Positions 55,416-63,798 of a stretch of DNA of 64,000 nt are shown here, piece after piece. The stretch comes from Parerythrobacter_A sp963838735 (lineage in GTDB: Bacteria > Pseudomonadota > Alphaproteobacteria > Sphingomonadales > Sphingomonadaceae), in contig CAWISG010000004.1 in assembly GCA_963838735.1 (NCBI GenBank), positions 186,001-250,000 of the forward strand, in the 5' to 3' direction. Positions within the stretch are counted from its first letter, which is position 1. The number at the start of each line of letters is the position of its first letter. A program made the translations under genes and the position numbers. The notes beneath the pieces are model-generated. The model worked only from the letters and a program-made list of their open reading frames with translations. It was not told where the DNA came from and searched no databases.

Positions 55416-56362
55416 CGCAATTCGACTTCACCAGCACCGCCAGTGATGTAGTCGCCGATATCGACCTTTCGGGACGCACGGCGTTCGTCACCGGCGGCTA
55501 TTCCGGTCTCGGCATGGAAACGGCGCGTGCGATGGCGGGACGCGGCGCGCATGTCGTCATCGCCGGTCGTGACGCGGCGAAAGCGCAAGAGGCGGCGGCG
55601 GAAATCGGCAATGGTACAAAAACAATTGTCTGCGACCTTGGCGACCTGGCGCAGATTGCGCGGTGCGGGGCCGAGGCACGCGCGCGGTTCACGCGGATCG
55701 ACCTGCTCATCAACAATGCCGGGATCATGGCGACGCCGTTCGGCACAACCGCAGACGGGTTCGAACAGCAGTTCGGCGTTAACCATCTCGGCCATTTCGC
55801 GCTGACCGCCGCGCTGATGCCGCTGGTTCTTGCCGCCAGCGCGCCGCGCATCGTCAACCTCTCCAGCCGCGCGCATTTCATCGCACCGGTCGATTTCGAC
55901 GATCCGCATTTTGCGCATCGCGCGTACGAGAAATGGGCGAGCTACGGCCAGTCCAAGACCGCCAATGCGCTGTTTACCGTTGGCCTGCAAAATCGCTTTG
56001 CCGCGCGTGGTGTCGATGCCTATGCCGTGCATCCCGGCGGTATCGCAACCAATCTGGGTCGCCACATGAATGATGCCGACACCGCCGCGCTGATGGCACG
56101 GCTGCACAAAAATGCCCAAGCGGCGGGGGAGGAGCCAGAGCCGTTCAAGACACCCGAGCAGGGCGCGGCCACCACCTGCTGGGCCGCAACCGCGCCGGAG
56201 CTAGCCGGGCATGGCGGGCACTATGCGGAGAACTGTGGCATCGCCGAAATTACCGCGACAGACACCATGCGTGGCGTACGTCCCTATGCGCTCGATCCGG
56301 ATGCCGCCGAACGGTTGTGGACGATGTCGGAGCAGGCAACGGGCATCCGGTTCCCGGATTGA
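55412..56362 (+). CDS. SDR family NAD(P)-dependent oxidoreductase
   Basis: A short-chain dehydrogenase of 316 residues. The cofactor motif TGGYSGLGMETARAMAGRG is near residues 31-49, NNAG is near 107, the catalytic Ser is in NLSSRAH, and YGQSKTANALF carries the catalytic Tyr and Lys. It resembles the retinol/light-dependent protochlorophyllide reductase-like SDRs common in Alphaproteobacteria; the substrate is unknown. A GTG start at 55412 overlaps the upstream stop and has GGAG upstream. Confidence 0.88.
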   Translation: MTQFDFTSTASDVVADIDLSGRTAFVTGGYSGLGMETARAMAGRGAHVVIAGRDAAKAQEAAAEIGNGTKTIVCDLGDLAQIARCGAEARARFTRIDLLINNAGIMATPFGTTADGFEQQFGVNHLGHFALTAALMPLVLAASAPRIVNLSSRAHFIAPVDFDDPHFAHRAYEKWASYGQSKTANALFTVGLQNRFAARGVDAYAVHPGGIATNLGRHMNDADTAALMARLHKNAQAAGEEPEPFKTPEQGAATTCWAATAPELAGHGGHYAENCGIAEITATDTMRGVRPYALDPDAAERLWTMSEQATGIRFPD

Positions 56363-56373
56363 TCGGCACGCCT

Positions 56374-56399
56374 GTAACCTTTCCCGCGCCTGCCCCGAA
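56374..56399 (+). promoter_or_regulatory. SigF-type ECF promoter upstream of the sigma factor gene
   Basis: GTAACC at 56374-56379 and CGAA at 56396-56399 are exactly 16 bases apart, matching the consensus reported for Caulobacter SigF, a sigma factor controlled by a NrsF (DUF1109) anti-sigma factor. Located 33 bases before the sigma factor start, it implies autoregulation. Confidence 0.7.
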
Positions 56400-56432
56400 T
56401 AGCCTTCCATACGCAGCCGGGGGAAAGACACA

Positions 56433-56963
56433 ATGATTGCCGACGACGCCACGCTGGGCCGTTTGATGCGCGCATCGCAGCAAGGCGACAAGCAGGCCTA
56501 CACCGTGCTGCTGACCGAAACGCAGCTGTGGCTGGAACGCTATTTCCGCCGCCGTTGCGCACCCGCCCAGCTCGACGATCTGGTGCAGGAGGTGTTGATG
56601 GCGGTGCATACCAAACGCGCCACCTTCGACCCTGCCCGCCCGTTCCTGCCGTGGCTCGCCGCCATCGCGCGCTATCGCTGGATCGACCATTTGCGCAAAG
56701 TCTACCGCCGTGAGGAAGACGCGCTGGAAGATTTCGACGCCGCCGAAGACAGCGAGGAGGAAGCCGTGCTGGCACGCCTCAGCCTGGAAACCATGTTCGG
56801 TCAAATCCCGGACAAACAGTCCGACGCCATCGAGATGGTGAAGATCGAAGGGCTGAGCATCGCCGAAGCCGCTCGCCGCAGCGGACAGTCGGAATCGGCG
56901 GTAAAAGTGAACATCCATCGCGGGCTGAAAAAGCTGTCCGCACTGATCGAGAAAGCAGACTGA
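56433..56963 (+). CDS. ECF sigma factor (SigF-like, paired with NrsF)
   Basis: A 176-residue sigma-70 family factor with region 2 (QLDDLVQEVLMAVHTKRATFD, PFLPWLAAIARYRWIDHLRK) and region 4 (AIEMVKIEGLSIAEAARRSGQSESAVKVNIHRGLKKL). The motif FLPWLAAIARYRWIDHLR is typical of ECF groups that travel with DUF1109 anti-sigma factors. The next gene encodes such a protein, three bases downstream, and the promoter region carries the matching ECF consensus. In Caulobacter the pair responds to metal or oxidative stress. Confidence 0.9.
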   Translation: MIADDATLGRLMRASQQGDKQAYTVLLTETQLWLERYFRRRCAPAQLDDLVQEVLMAVHTKRATFDPARPFLPWLAAIARYRWIDHLRKVYRREEDALEDFDAAEDSEEEAVLARLSLETMFGQIPDKQSDAIEMVKIEGLSIAEAARRSGQSESAVKVNIHRGLKKLSALIEKAD

Positions 56964-56965
56964 CC

Positions 56966-57625
56966 ATGTCCGACCCGAACCGCAAATCCGGCCCCACCCC
57001 GCTTATCGCGGAACTGGCAGGCGACCTTACGCCCGTGCGCGCCATTACGATGCGCGACGGGATCGTGCTGGTCCTGCTGGCATTCGCACTGGCGGTGACC
57101 GGTGTGGCGCTGGTCGCAGGCATCTGGTCTGCCGCGATGTCGGGGACCGCCTCACCCTATTTTTACATCGGCAACGGCCTGTTGCTGGTGCTGGGCGCGG
57201 CGTCGGCGCTGGCGGTGCTGGCTATGGCCACCCCGCGTGTCGGCAACCGGCATGACGGTCCGAAATGGGCGCTGGGCATGGTCGCCGTAATGCCGCTGGC
57301 CGCGCTGGTTGCGCTGGCCGGACGCGATAGCGGTCACGGCCATGTGCTGTTCGACGGGCATGGCGTGGAATGCATGGTCAGCGCGCTGGCGACATCGCTT
57401 GTGGTCGGGGCCGCACTGGTCGCCTGGCTGCGCCGTGCCGCACCGGTAACACCGCGCCTCGCCGGGATGCTGACCGGCGTTGCCGCCACCGCACTTGGCA
57501 GCCTTGCTTACGGCTTGTCCTGCCAGCTCGACGGCGTAGTCCATATCGGCATCTGGCACATCGCACCGGTCGTGATCGGCGCGGTAGCCGGACGCTACGC
57601 CCTGCCGCCCCTCATCCGCTGGTAG
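56966..57625 (+). CDS. NrsF (DUF1109) family anti-sigma factor
   Basis: A 219-residue protein with six predicted membrane segments and an N-terminal cytoplasmic tail (TPLIAELAGDLTPVRAI), the DUF1109 pattern. A central segment has GRDSGHGHVLFDGHGVECM and later GLSCQLDGVVHIGIWHIAP, with two cysteines that could sense metals or redox state, as proposed for the Caulobacter protein. It should hold the sigma factor inactive at the membrane. It ends overlapping the 3' end of an acyltransferase remnant on the other strand. Confidence 0.87.
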   Translation: MSDPNRKSGPTPLIAELAGDLTPVRAITMRDGIVLVLLAFALAVTGVALVAGIWSAAMSGTASPYFYIGNGLLLVLGAASALAVLAMATPRVGNRHDGPKWALGMVAVMPLAALVALAGRDSGHGHVLFDGHGVECMVSALATSLVVGAALVAWLRRAAPVTPRLAGMLTGVAATALGSLAYGLSCQLDGVVHIGIWHIAPVVIGAVAGRYALPPLIRW

Positions 57626-57915
57626 GCCTGGGTTCCGAGCGAAGGCCCTTCAGTCCGATCAGCAAGCGCAGCCCCGACACACGGCGGCCCATTGCGTAGG
57701 TCAGCCAGCATCTCGCCGCCGTAAGCACCAGCGTCGAGAGGAAGGCAACCGTCCCGGATTGCACCACGGGTCGCAGATACCAGATCGCGGTTACGATTAC
57801 AGTCTGGTGAACGATGTAGAACGGGAACACCGCCTTGTTCAGCGTCGTGCGCCACGCCGCGTGCCTGTTCAGTAAACGGTCGGCGAAGGCGAAATTCTGT
57901 ACCGTGCCACATTCG
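57612..57915 (-). pseudogene. 3' remnant of an acyltransferase 3 family gene
   Basis: The reading frame retains only the C-terminal ~95 residues of an acyltransferase 3 (OafA/WecH-like) membrane protein: FADRLLNRHAAWRTTLNKAVFPFYIVHQTVIVTAIWYLRP and the following last membrane helix. The normal protein has about 350-400 residues and ten segments. The frame continues upstream to 57992, but the residues before VQNFAFADRL do not look like the family. It is therefore a 5'-truncated, dead gene. Confidence 0.7.
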
Positions 57916-57974
57916 CCGGAATGGAAGATACGCTGGGCAGCCTGTTCGTCTGAATACATCGCTCGCGCTTGGTC

Positions 57975-58091
57975 GGGCATGCCGCAGTGCATAGAGTGGA
58001 CGCGCTGAAAAGCGGCGATTTCACCGTGACGCTAACCAGGGACGAAACGCTGCGCGGCAGCCGCCGCTATCGTGCAGGGCTGGAGGAATAG
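57975..58091 (+). pseudogene. 3' remnant of a LytTR DNA-binding domain gene
   Basis: In the plus frame ending at TAG 58091 the residues VDALKSGDFTVTLTRDETLRGSRRYRAGLEE match the C-terminal end of a LytTR domain (beta-strand with the GSRRYR ending). The upstream part of the domain and any sensor or receiver region are missing. It lies back-to-back with the truncated acyltransferase, so both lost their 5' ends. Confidence 0.6.
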
Positions 58092-58110
58092 TGCCACCCT
58101 CAGGGGCGCG

Positions 58111-59157
58111 CTATAGCCACTTCCACTTCCAGAAAAAGATCACCTGCGCGACGAGGATGGCCATGCACAGGCCGACCACAATCCAGAAGCCGTTGCCGTC
58201 GTCTACGCCTGGCATGCCGCCGACATTGATGCCCATCAGTCCGGTCAGGAAGCCCAGCGGCAGGAAGATGGCAGCAATGATCGTCAGCAGGTAATTTGTC
58301 CGGTCCGAACTAGCGACGGCGCGCCCGCGTACCTCGTCGAGCAGCACCACTGCGCTTTCCTTGCTGATGTCGATATCGTCCAGATAGCGACGCAGCCGGT
58401 CGATCGACTCCGCAATCTCGCGCCGGTCGTGCTCTTCGAACCAGCTAGGCGCATCGCGCGCAATCATCTCCAGCGCGGCATGTTGCGGCCCCATATGGCG
58501 TTTCAGCGCAAGGCAATTGCGCCGGATGCTGGTGATGGTGGCCAGCACCATGTCTGCTTCGTCATCCATATCGGCGGCGTCGCAGGCGTCGATATGTTCG
58601 TTCATATCGACGATGGACTGGTTCATGCGGGCAATCAGGTGCTCCACCAGCGACGTGACCAGCGCGCCGGCATCGGTCGGGCCATAGCCGCCATCAACCT
58701 CCGCCAGCGTATCGCGCGGGGTCTGCAAGGGCTGGCGGCGCAAGGTGACGAGGTGCCTGCCATCGCTCCACATCTGCATCGACACCATGTCTTCGGGTTC
58801 CGCACCGGGATTAAAATTGATGCCGCGCAAGGATGCGACCAGCGCCTTGCCTTCGCGGAACCCGCGCGGCCTTGCGGTATCGCTTGTGAGCATTTCCGCC
58901 GTGGGTTCCGACACGCCGAGCCGCGTCTGCAACCATTCCGGCACCTCTGCGTCATCGCGGATTAGATGCAGCCACAGTGTCTCGCCCTCCTTTACAGCAG
59001 ACCAGTCGCGCGCCTCCTCCCAGCCAATCGCGCGCCCGCCACCCTGCCCGTCCAGCACGCGTCCGAACAGCAACGGGCCATCCGCATCGGCGTGGTGCAC
59101 ATCGGTTGCGAGCGGATTGGTATGACGGGCGCGGGACATATGACGGGCATTAGGCAT
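58111..59157 (-). CDS. zntB: zinc transporter ZntB (CorA family)
   Basis: A 348-residue CorA-type metal transporter with a large cytoplasmic N-terminal domain, a long helix (about 190-290: LIARMNQSIVDMNEHIDACD and following) and two C-terminal membrane segments. The pore motif reads GIN in TGLMGINVGGMPG rather than the CorA GMN, the form typical of ZntB subfamily members. It ends in the basic-aromatic FFWKWKWL. It could also carry other divalent ions. Confidence 0.87.
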   Translation of the reverse strand: MPNARHMSRARHTNPLATDVHHADADGPLLFGRVLDGQGGGRAIGWEEARDWSAVKEGETLWLHLIRDDAEVPEWLQTRLGVSEPTAEMLTSDTARPRGFREGKALVASLRGINFNPGAEPEDMVSMQMWSDGRHLVTLRRQPLQTPRDTLAEVDGGYGPTDAGALVTSLVEHLIARMNQSIVDMNEHIDACDAADMDDEADMVLATITSIRRNCLALKRHMGPQHAALEMIARDAPSWFEEHDRREIAESIDRLRRYLDDIDISKESAVVLLDEVRGRAVASSDRTNYLLTIIAAIFLPLGFLTGLMGINVGGMPGVDDGNGFWIVVGLCMAILVAQVIFFWKWKWL

Positions 59158-59252
59158 GGCAGGCCGGGGATTGCAAAGCGCGTTTCATAGCGTCGGGCTT
59201 CCTGCTATCGTCACCGCATGATGGTATTCCCTTTCCGGTCCGGAGCACGGCC

Positions 59253-60380
59253 ATGAACATGATCCGCCCGTGGCGCACGATCGAGCGGCGCAAGTGTCGT
59301 CAGATCATGGTCGGTGAAACACCCGTTGGCGGCGATGCGCCGATTACCGTGCAGACCATGACCAACACGCCGACGGAAGATGCGGTGGCCACGCTGGACC
59401 AGATCCGCCGGTGCGAGGATGCGGGCGCGGATATCGTGCGCGTCTCGGTGCCTACGGTGGAAGCCAGCGCGGCCTTCGGGCGCATCACGAAGGCGGCGCG
59501 CATTCCCATCGTTGCCGACATCCATTTCCACTACAAACGCGCGCTGGAGGCGGCCGATGCGGGCGCAGCATGCCTGCGGATCAATCCCGGCAATATCGGC
59601 AGCAACGAACGCGTTGCCGAAGTGGTGCGCGCGGCAAAGGCAAACGGCTGCGCCATCCGCATCGGGGTAAATGCGGGCAGTCTGGAGAAGCACCTGCTCG
59701 AAAAATACGGCGAACCGTGCCCCGAAGCTCTGGTCGAAAGCGCGCTCGACAATATCAAGCTGTTGCAGGATCACGACTTCCACGAATTCAAGGTGGCGGT
59801 GAAGGCGAGCGACGTGTTTCTCGCAGTCGCGGCTTATCAAAGCCTTGCCGAAACAGTCGATTGTCCGCTGCATCTTGGCATTACCGAGGCGGGCGGGCTG
59901 ATCGGCGGCACCGTAAAATCGAGCATCGGCATGGGCAGCCTGCTATGGGCGGGCATCGGCGATACTATCCGGGTTTCGCTCAGCGCCGAACCCGAAGAGG
60001 AAGTGCGCGTCGGGTTCGAGATGCTCAAGGCGCTCGGCCTGCGGACGCGCGGCGTGCGGGTGGTCAGCTGCCCCAGCTGTGCGCGGCAGGGCTTCGACGT
60101 GATCCGAACGGTGGAGGCGCTGGAAGACCGGTTGCAGCATATCAAGACGCCGTTGTCGCTCTCGGTGCTGGGCTGCGTGGTCAACGGCCCCGGCGAAGCG
60201 CGCGAAACCGATATCGGCCTGACGGGCGGCGGCAATGGCAAGCACATGGTCTACCTCAGCGGTGTGACCGACCATACGGTACAAAGCGCCGACATGCTCG
60301 ATCATATCGTGGAACTGGTGGAAGCGAAGGCCGCTGCGCTGGAAGCCGAAGCGGAGCTGGCAGCGGTGGCGGCTGAATGA
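59253..60380 (+). CDS. ispG: 4-hydroxy-3-methylbut-2-enyl-diphosphate synthase (flavodoxin)
   Basis: Catalyses the penultimate step of the MEP isoprenoid pathway. At 375 residues it is the usual bacterial length. The 4Fe-4S cysteines are Cys273 and Cys276 (SCPSCARQG) and Cys308 (GCVVNGPGEA), and Glu315 of the same block is the fourth ligand in known structures. The N-terminal TIM-barrel part contains GGDAPITVQTMTNTPTED. The ATG follows a GGAG site, and the stop overlaps the start of the next gene. Confidence 0.97.
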   Translation: MNMIRPWRTIERRKCRQIMVGETPVGGDAPITVQTMTNTPTEDAVATLDQIRRCEDAGADIVRVSVPTVEASAAFGRITKAARIPIVADIHFHYKRALEAADAGAACLRINPGNIGSNERVAEVVRAAKANGCAIRIGVNAGSLEKHLLEKYGEPCPEALVESALDNIKLLQDHDFHEFKVAVKASDVFLAVAAYQSLAETVDCPLHLGITEAGGLIGGTVKSSIGMGSLLWAGIGDTIRVSLSAEPEEEVRVGFEMLKALGLRTRGVRVVSCPSCARQGFDVIRTVEALEDRLQHIKTPLSLSVLGCVVNGPGEARETDIGLTGGGNGKHMVYLSGVTDHTVQSADMLDHIVELVEAKAAALEAEAELAAVAAE

Positions 60381-61832
60381 GCGGCGACGAGACAGACTAT
60401 CTTGTCATCGGTGCGGGCGCGATCGGTATGGCCTTCGTCGACAGCCTGCTCGACCACGGCCCTGCCGATACGCGCATCACCATTATCGACCGCCATCCCA
60501 AACCGGGTGGTCACTGGAATACCAGCTATCCCTTCGTTACGCTTCACCAGCCAAGCGTCACTTACGGATTAAGCCAGCTCCCCCTCAATGACGGCGTTAT
60601 CGACCAGGCCGGACCGAACGCCGGTTTCGGCGAACTGGCGAGCGGCGCGCAGGTGCAAGCCTATTACGACCATGCCATGCGGCACAAGTTCGTGCCGAGC
60701 GGAAGAGTGCGCTATTTGCCGATGACCGATTACGAAGGCGGCGCGGACGGTGTGCACCGGATACGCACCATCCTGTCGGGCGACGTACGAGAAATTGGCG
60801 CGCGCAAGCTGGTCGACGGGCGCAAATTCGCGGCGCAGGTGCCGACGATAACGAAGCGCAAATGGCAGGCCGATGGTGTGCTTGTGATGACGCCGGGCGA
60901 GCTGGGCACGCTGGCTTATGGCGGCATGGCGGTGCCGGGGCATTTCGTGATAATGGGCGGTGGCAAGACTGCCTGCGACGTCGGTGTCTGGCTGTTGCAG
61001 ATGGGCGTTTCGGCGCGTCAGATCAGCTGGGTGCGTCCGCGCGATACATGGTTCTTCAACCGCGCATCTATTCAGACTGGCGCCGATCACTTGGCGCAGG
61101 CCATCGACTTCCCGCGCTCGCAGATGCGCGCGGCGGCAGCAGCAGCATCTGGTGCGGAAATCTTCCACATGATGGAGGCGGACGGCCACATGCTGCGGAT
61201 CGACCGCGACAGCGAGCCGACCAAGTTCCATTTCCCGACCATCTCGCAAGCCGAAGTCGACCTGCTGGCGACTATCGAAGATGCGATACGCATCGGACGC
61301 GTTACATCGGTAATCCCCGGCACGCTGACCGGTGTTGGACGGCACCGCCAGCGTACCCGAAGACTCGCTGTATATCGATTGCACCGCCACCGCGGCACCG
61401 CGCAGCGAAACCGAACCGATCTGGCAGGGCGAAGACACCATCGTGCCACAACTGATGCAGGTGCCGCTCGTCTCGCTGAGCGCGGCTGCAGCGGGCTTCA
61501 TCGAAGGGCAGTTCGAAACGGATTCGGAAAAGAACGCGCTGGGCGCACCGGGCCGGATTACCGACACGGTGGAGCATTTTCCCGAAGCCCTTCTGATCAA
61601 CGCGACCAATCGCATGTTGTGGAACGGCAGCACAACGGTGACGGGCTGGCTGTCCGACAACCGGCTCGATCCCGGTGCGCGCATGGTAAAGGCGCTGGCA
61701 TCGGCCACGCCCGAAATGCAGGCGGCGGCGAAGTCCATCCGGAATGCAACAGTGGCGGCGGTGCCTAACCTGCAAAAGCTGGTGCTGGCGGAGCAAGCGC
61801 GTGACAAGGCGCTTGAACAGGTGGAGTCGTGA
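60377..61832 (+). CDS. FAD/NAD(P)-binding protein, frameshifted
   Basis: A flavoprotein-like oxidoreductase with two nucleotide-binding motifs: VIGAGAIGMAFVDSLLDHG (about 10-28) and IMGGGKTACDVGVWLLQMG (about 192-210). The block HWNTSYPFVTLHQPSVTYG resembles flavin monooxygenase-like proteins. Near 61331 one extra base shifts the frame: the first frame degenerates after PGTLTG, while VLDGTASVPEDSLYIDCTATA and the rest continue in the next frame to 61832. Substrate unknown. The start overlaps the ispG stop. Confidence 0.78.
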
Positions 61833-62335
61833 TGCGGATAGCCGGGCTGCTTGCCATGCTGATGCTGCTGACAAGCTGCGCAACGCATGCCGATACGCCC
61901 GCCGACTATCCCGAAGCGCGCGTGTATGAGAACGACAGCGACGCTGCCGCCGCGCTCGCACAAGCCAGCGTTCGGGCGCGCGAAAACAAGCAGCTTGTGC
62001 TGGCGGTATTCGGCGCGAATTGGTGCCATGACAGCAGGGCCATGGCCGGCTGGCTTGAAAGCGAGGGCTTTTCATCCGTCCGGGACGAATATCGGGTGGT
62101 GTATATCGACAGCGGCACGCCGCAAACCGGCGAAGGACGCAATCTTAAGCTCGCAGCGCGCTATGGCGTAACCGATATTACCGGCACACCGACCGTGCTC
62201 GTGATCGATCCGCTCAAAGACGCTGCGCTGAACGCAACAACGGCCCGAACATGGCGTAATGCCGCGAGCCGTGATGGCGATGCTATACGCGATGCGCTAA
62301 TGCGGTTCGTCATGCTTCCCGATACCGCGCCCTGA
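61832..62335 (+). CDS. thioredoxin-fold lipoprotein
   Basis: A 167-residue lipoprotein: a signal with lipobox LTSC and Cys16, then a thioredoxin-like domain. The active-site region reads GANWCHDSRAM, with only the first Cys of the usual CxxC, and the cis-proline loop is GTPTVLVID. Loss of the second Cys suggests an isomerase-like, peroxidase-like or non-redox role. It starts overlapping the stop of the FAD protein gene, with a GGAG site upstream, so they are likely co-expressed. Confidence 0.83.
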   Translation: MRIAGLLAMLMLLTSCATHADTPADYPEARVYENDSDAAAALAQASVRARENKQLVLAVFGANWCHDSRAMAGWLESEGFSSVRDEYRVVYIDSGTPQTGEGRNLKLAARYGVTDITGTPTVLVIDPLKDAALNATTARTWRNAASRDGDAIRDALMRFVMLPDTAP

Positions 62336-62355
62336 CGCCTGCGATCGGCCCGTCA

Positions 62356-63276
62356 ATGCTGCACGCCGTCCACCATGTCGATTACATGGCCCCGCCGCCG
62401 GAACGCGGGACGTTCAAGTTTGACAAATATATGCTGGTGATGGACGAACTGCGGCGCAGCGGCGCGCTGCTGACCGAACATGCGCCGGAGCCGATGCCGC
62501 GCCGATGGCTGGAGGCGGTGCATTGCCCCGATTACGTGGCGCAGGTGTTCGCGGCCGACGTTCCGCGCGAGAAGGAGCGGCGGATCGGCTTCCCTGTCAC
62601 GCCGCATATTGCCAGCCGCGTGCGCCATACCAACGGCGGAACGTGGCTGGCAGCGAAGCTTGCAATGCAACATGGTTACGCGGCCAACACCGCTGCGGGC
62701 AGCCATCATGCGCTGCACGATACCGGCGCGGGCTATTGCGTATTCAACGACCTGGCCGTGTGCGCCAACCGGCTGTTGACACAAGGCGATGCGACGCGCG
62801 TGCTGATCGTCGATTGCGACGTCCACCAGGGGGACGGCACCGCCAGCCTGTTGGCGGGGCGGGAGGATGTCTTCACCCTGTCGCTACACGCGGAAAAAAA
62901 TTTTCCGGTGCGCAAGGCCCGCTCCAGCCTAGATGTGGCGCTGCCGGACGGGACCAGGGATGATGATTACATGGTTGCCTTGCGGGATGCATTGATCCCG
63001 GCGATGGACTGTTTCGCACCCGGCATCGTACTGTACCAGGCAGGCGTCGATCCGCATGTCGATGACCGGCTGGGCCGGCTTGCGCTGACCGATACCGGCT
63101 TGCAAAAACGCGACCGGTTCGTGGTGAACGAAGCACGGCGGCGCGGGGTGCCGATCGCCAGCGCGCTGGGGGGCGGTTACGGTTCGGACCAGCGCGTGGT
63201 CGCGGCGCGCCACGCCGCTTCCATGCTGGCGATGGCGGAGGAAAATGCGCGCTGGCACTCGATCGGTCAGAAGTAG
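62356..63276 (+). CDS. histone deacetylase family protein (acetylpolyamine/acetoin-type)
   Basis: A 306-residue arginase/deacetylase-fold enzyme. Zinc-site and catalytic motifs are present: GSHHALHDTGAGYCVFNDLAV (catalytic His pair), VLIVDCDVHQGDGTASLL (metal-binding Asp and His) and the VLYQAGVDPHVDDRLGRL segment (third metal ligand Asp). Bacterial members remove acetyl groups from small amines or proteins. It ends overlapping a convergent unknown gene by 10 bases. Confidence 0.9.
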   Translation: MLHAVHHVDYMAPPPERGTFKFDKYMLVMDELRRSGALLTEHAPEPMPRRWLEAVHCPDYVAQVFAADVPREKERRIGFPVTPHIASRVRHTNGGTWLAAKLAMQHGYAANTAAGSHHALHDTGAGYCVFNDLAVCANRLLTQGDATRVLIVDCDVHQGDGTASLLAGREDVFTLSLHAEKNFPVRKARSSLDVALPDGTRDDDYMVALRDALIPAMDCFAPGIVLYQAGVDPHVDDRLGRLALTDTGLQKRDRFVVNEARRRGVPIASALGGGYGSDQRVVAARHAASMLAMAEENARWHSIGQK

Positions 63277-63743
63277 ATGTCGATATAGTCCGTCAGTCCA
63301 TCGCACCATTCGAATTCGCGAAGCCGGTAATAGCGGCGGTTCTGTGTGATGGCGAAGCGCCAGGTCTTGTCGGCTTCGCATATGCGCCCGGTATCGGGGG
63401 TATTGGCCATCCGGATCAGGCCGTCGAAAATGAAATAATCCGGCCCCGCTTCGCTCACGCGGCCATCGAGCCACAGGGTTCCGCCACCGTTCGCGTCGAT
63501 CTGACTGCCGGTGAGATAAACCACGTCGCCTTCGCGCCGCACATCGACCGTACCGCGCCGTTCCCAGCCAATCCATTGCAGGGTCGCACCGCTATTGGTC
63601 GCCAGCCGCTCCAGCGTGGTCCGATCCATCGGCGCGGAAACAGTCGGGTCATCGCGGCCAACCGCCGGACCGCTTGCCAACAACGCCGCGCCGCACACGG
63701 CGGCCAGTCGTCCACCAAACCCCTTGCGCGCTCTCGATACCAT
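63267..63743 (-). CDS. exported protein of unknown function
   Basis: A 158-residue protein with a signal peptide (basic start RARKGFGGRL, hydrophobic stretch to about residue 28). The mature part has TLQWIGWERRGTVDVRREGDVVYLTGSQ and TLWLDGRVSEAGPDYFIFDGLI, a beta-rich pattern, and two cysteines near the C-terminus (ICEADKTWRF, EFEWCDGL) that may form a disulphide. I do not recognise the family beyond being a conserved-looking sphingomonad exported protein. Confidence 0.7.
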   Translation of the reverse strand: MVSRARKGFGGRLAAVCGAALLASGPAVGRDDPTVSAPMDRTTLERLATNSGATLQWIGWERRGTVDVRREGDVVYLTGSQIDANGGGTLWLDGRVSEAGPDYFIFDGLIRMANTPDTGRICEADKTWRFAITQNRRYYRLREFEWCDGLTDYIDIYF

Positions 63744-63798
63744 GTCATGTCCCTCCCGTTCAGCGATGCGTCAATCGCTGTCGGCTAGGGTAATGTCC

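Noticed and set aside
60569..62029. Open frame of 486 codons on the minus strand
   Set aside because: Antisense to the FAD protein and the lipoprotein, both with recognised motifs. The long frame is a composition artefact.
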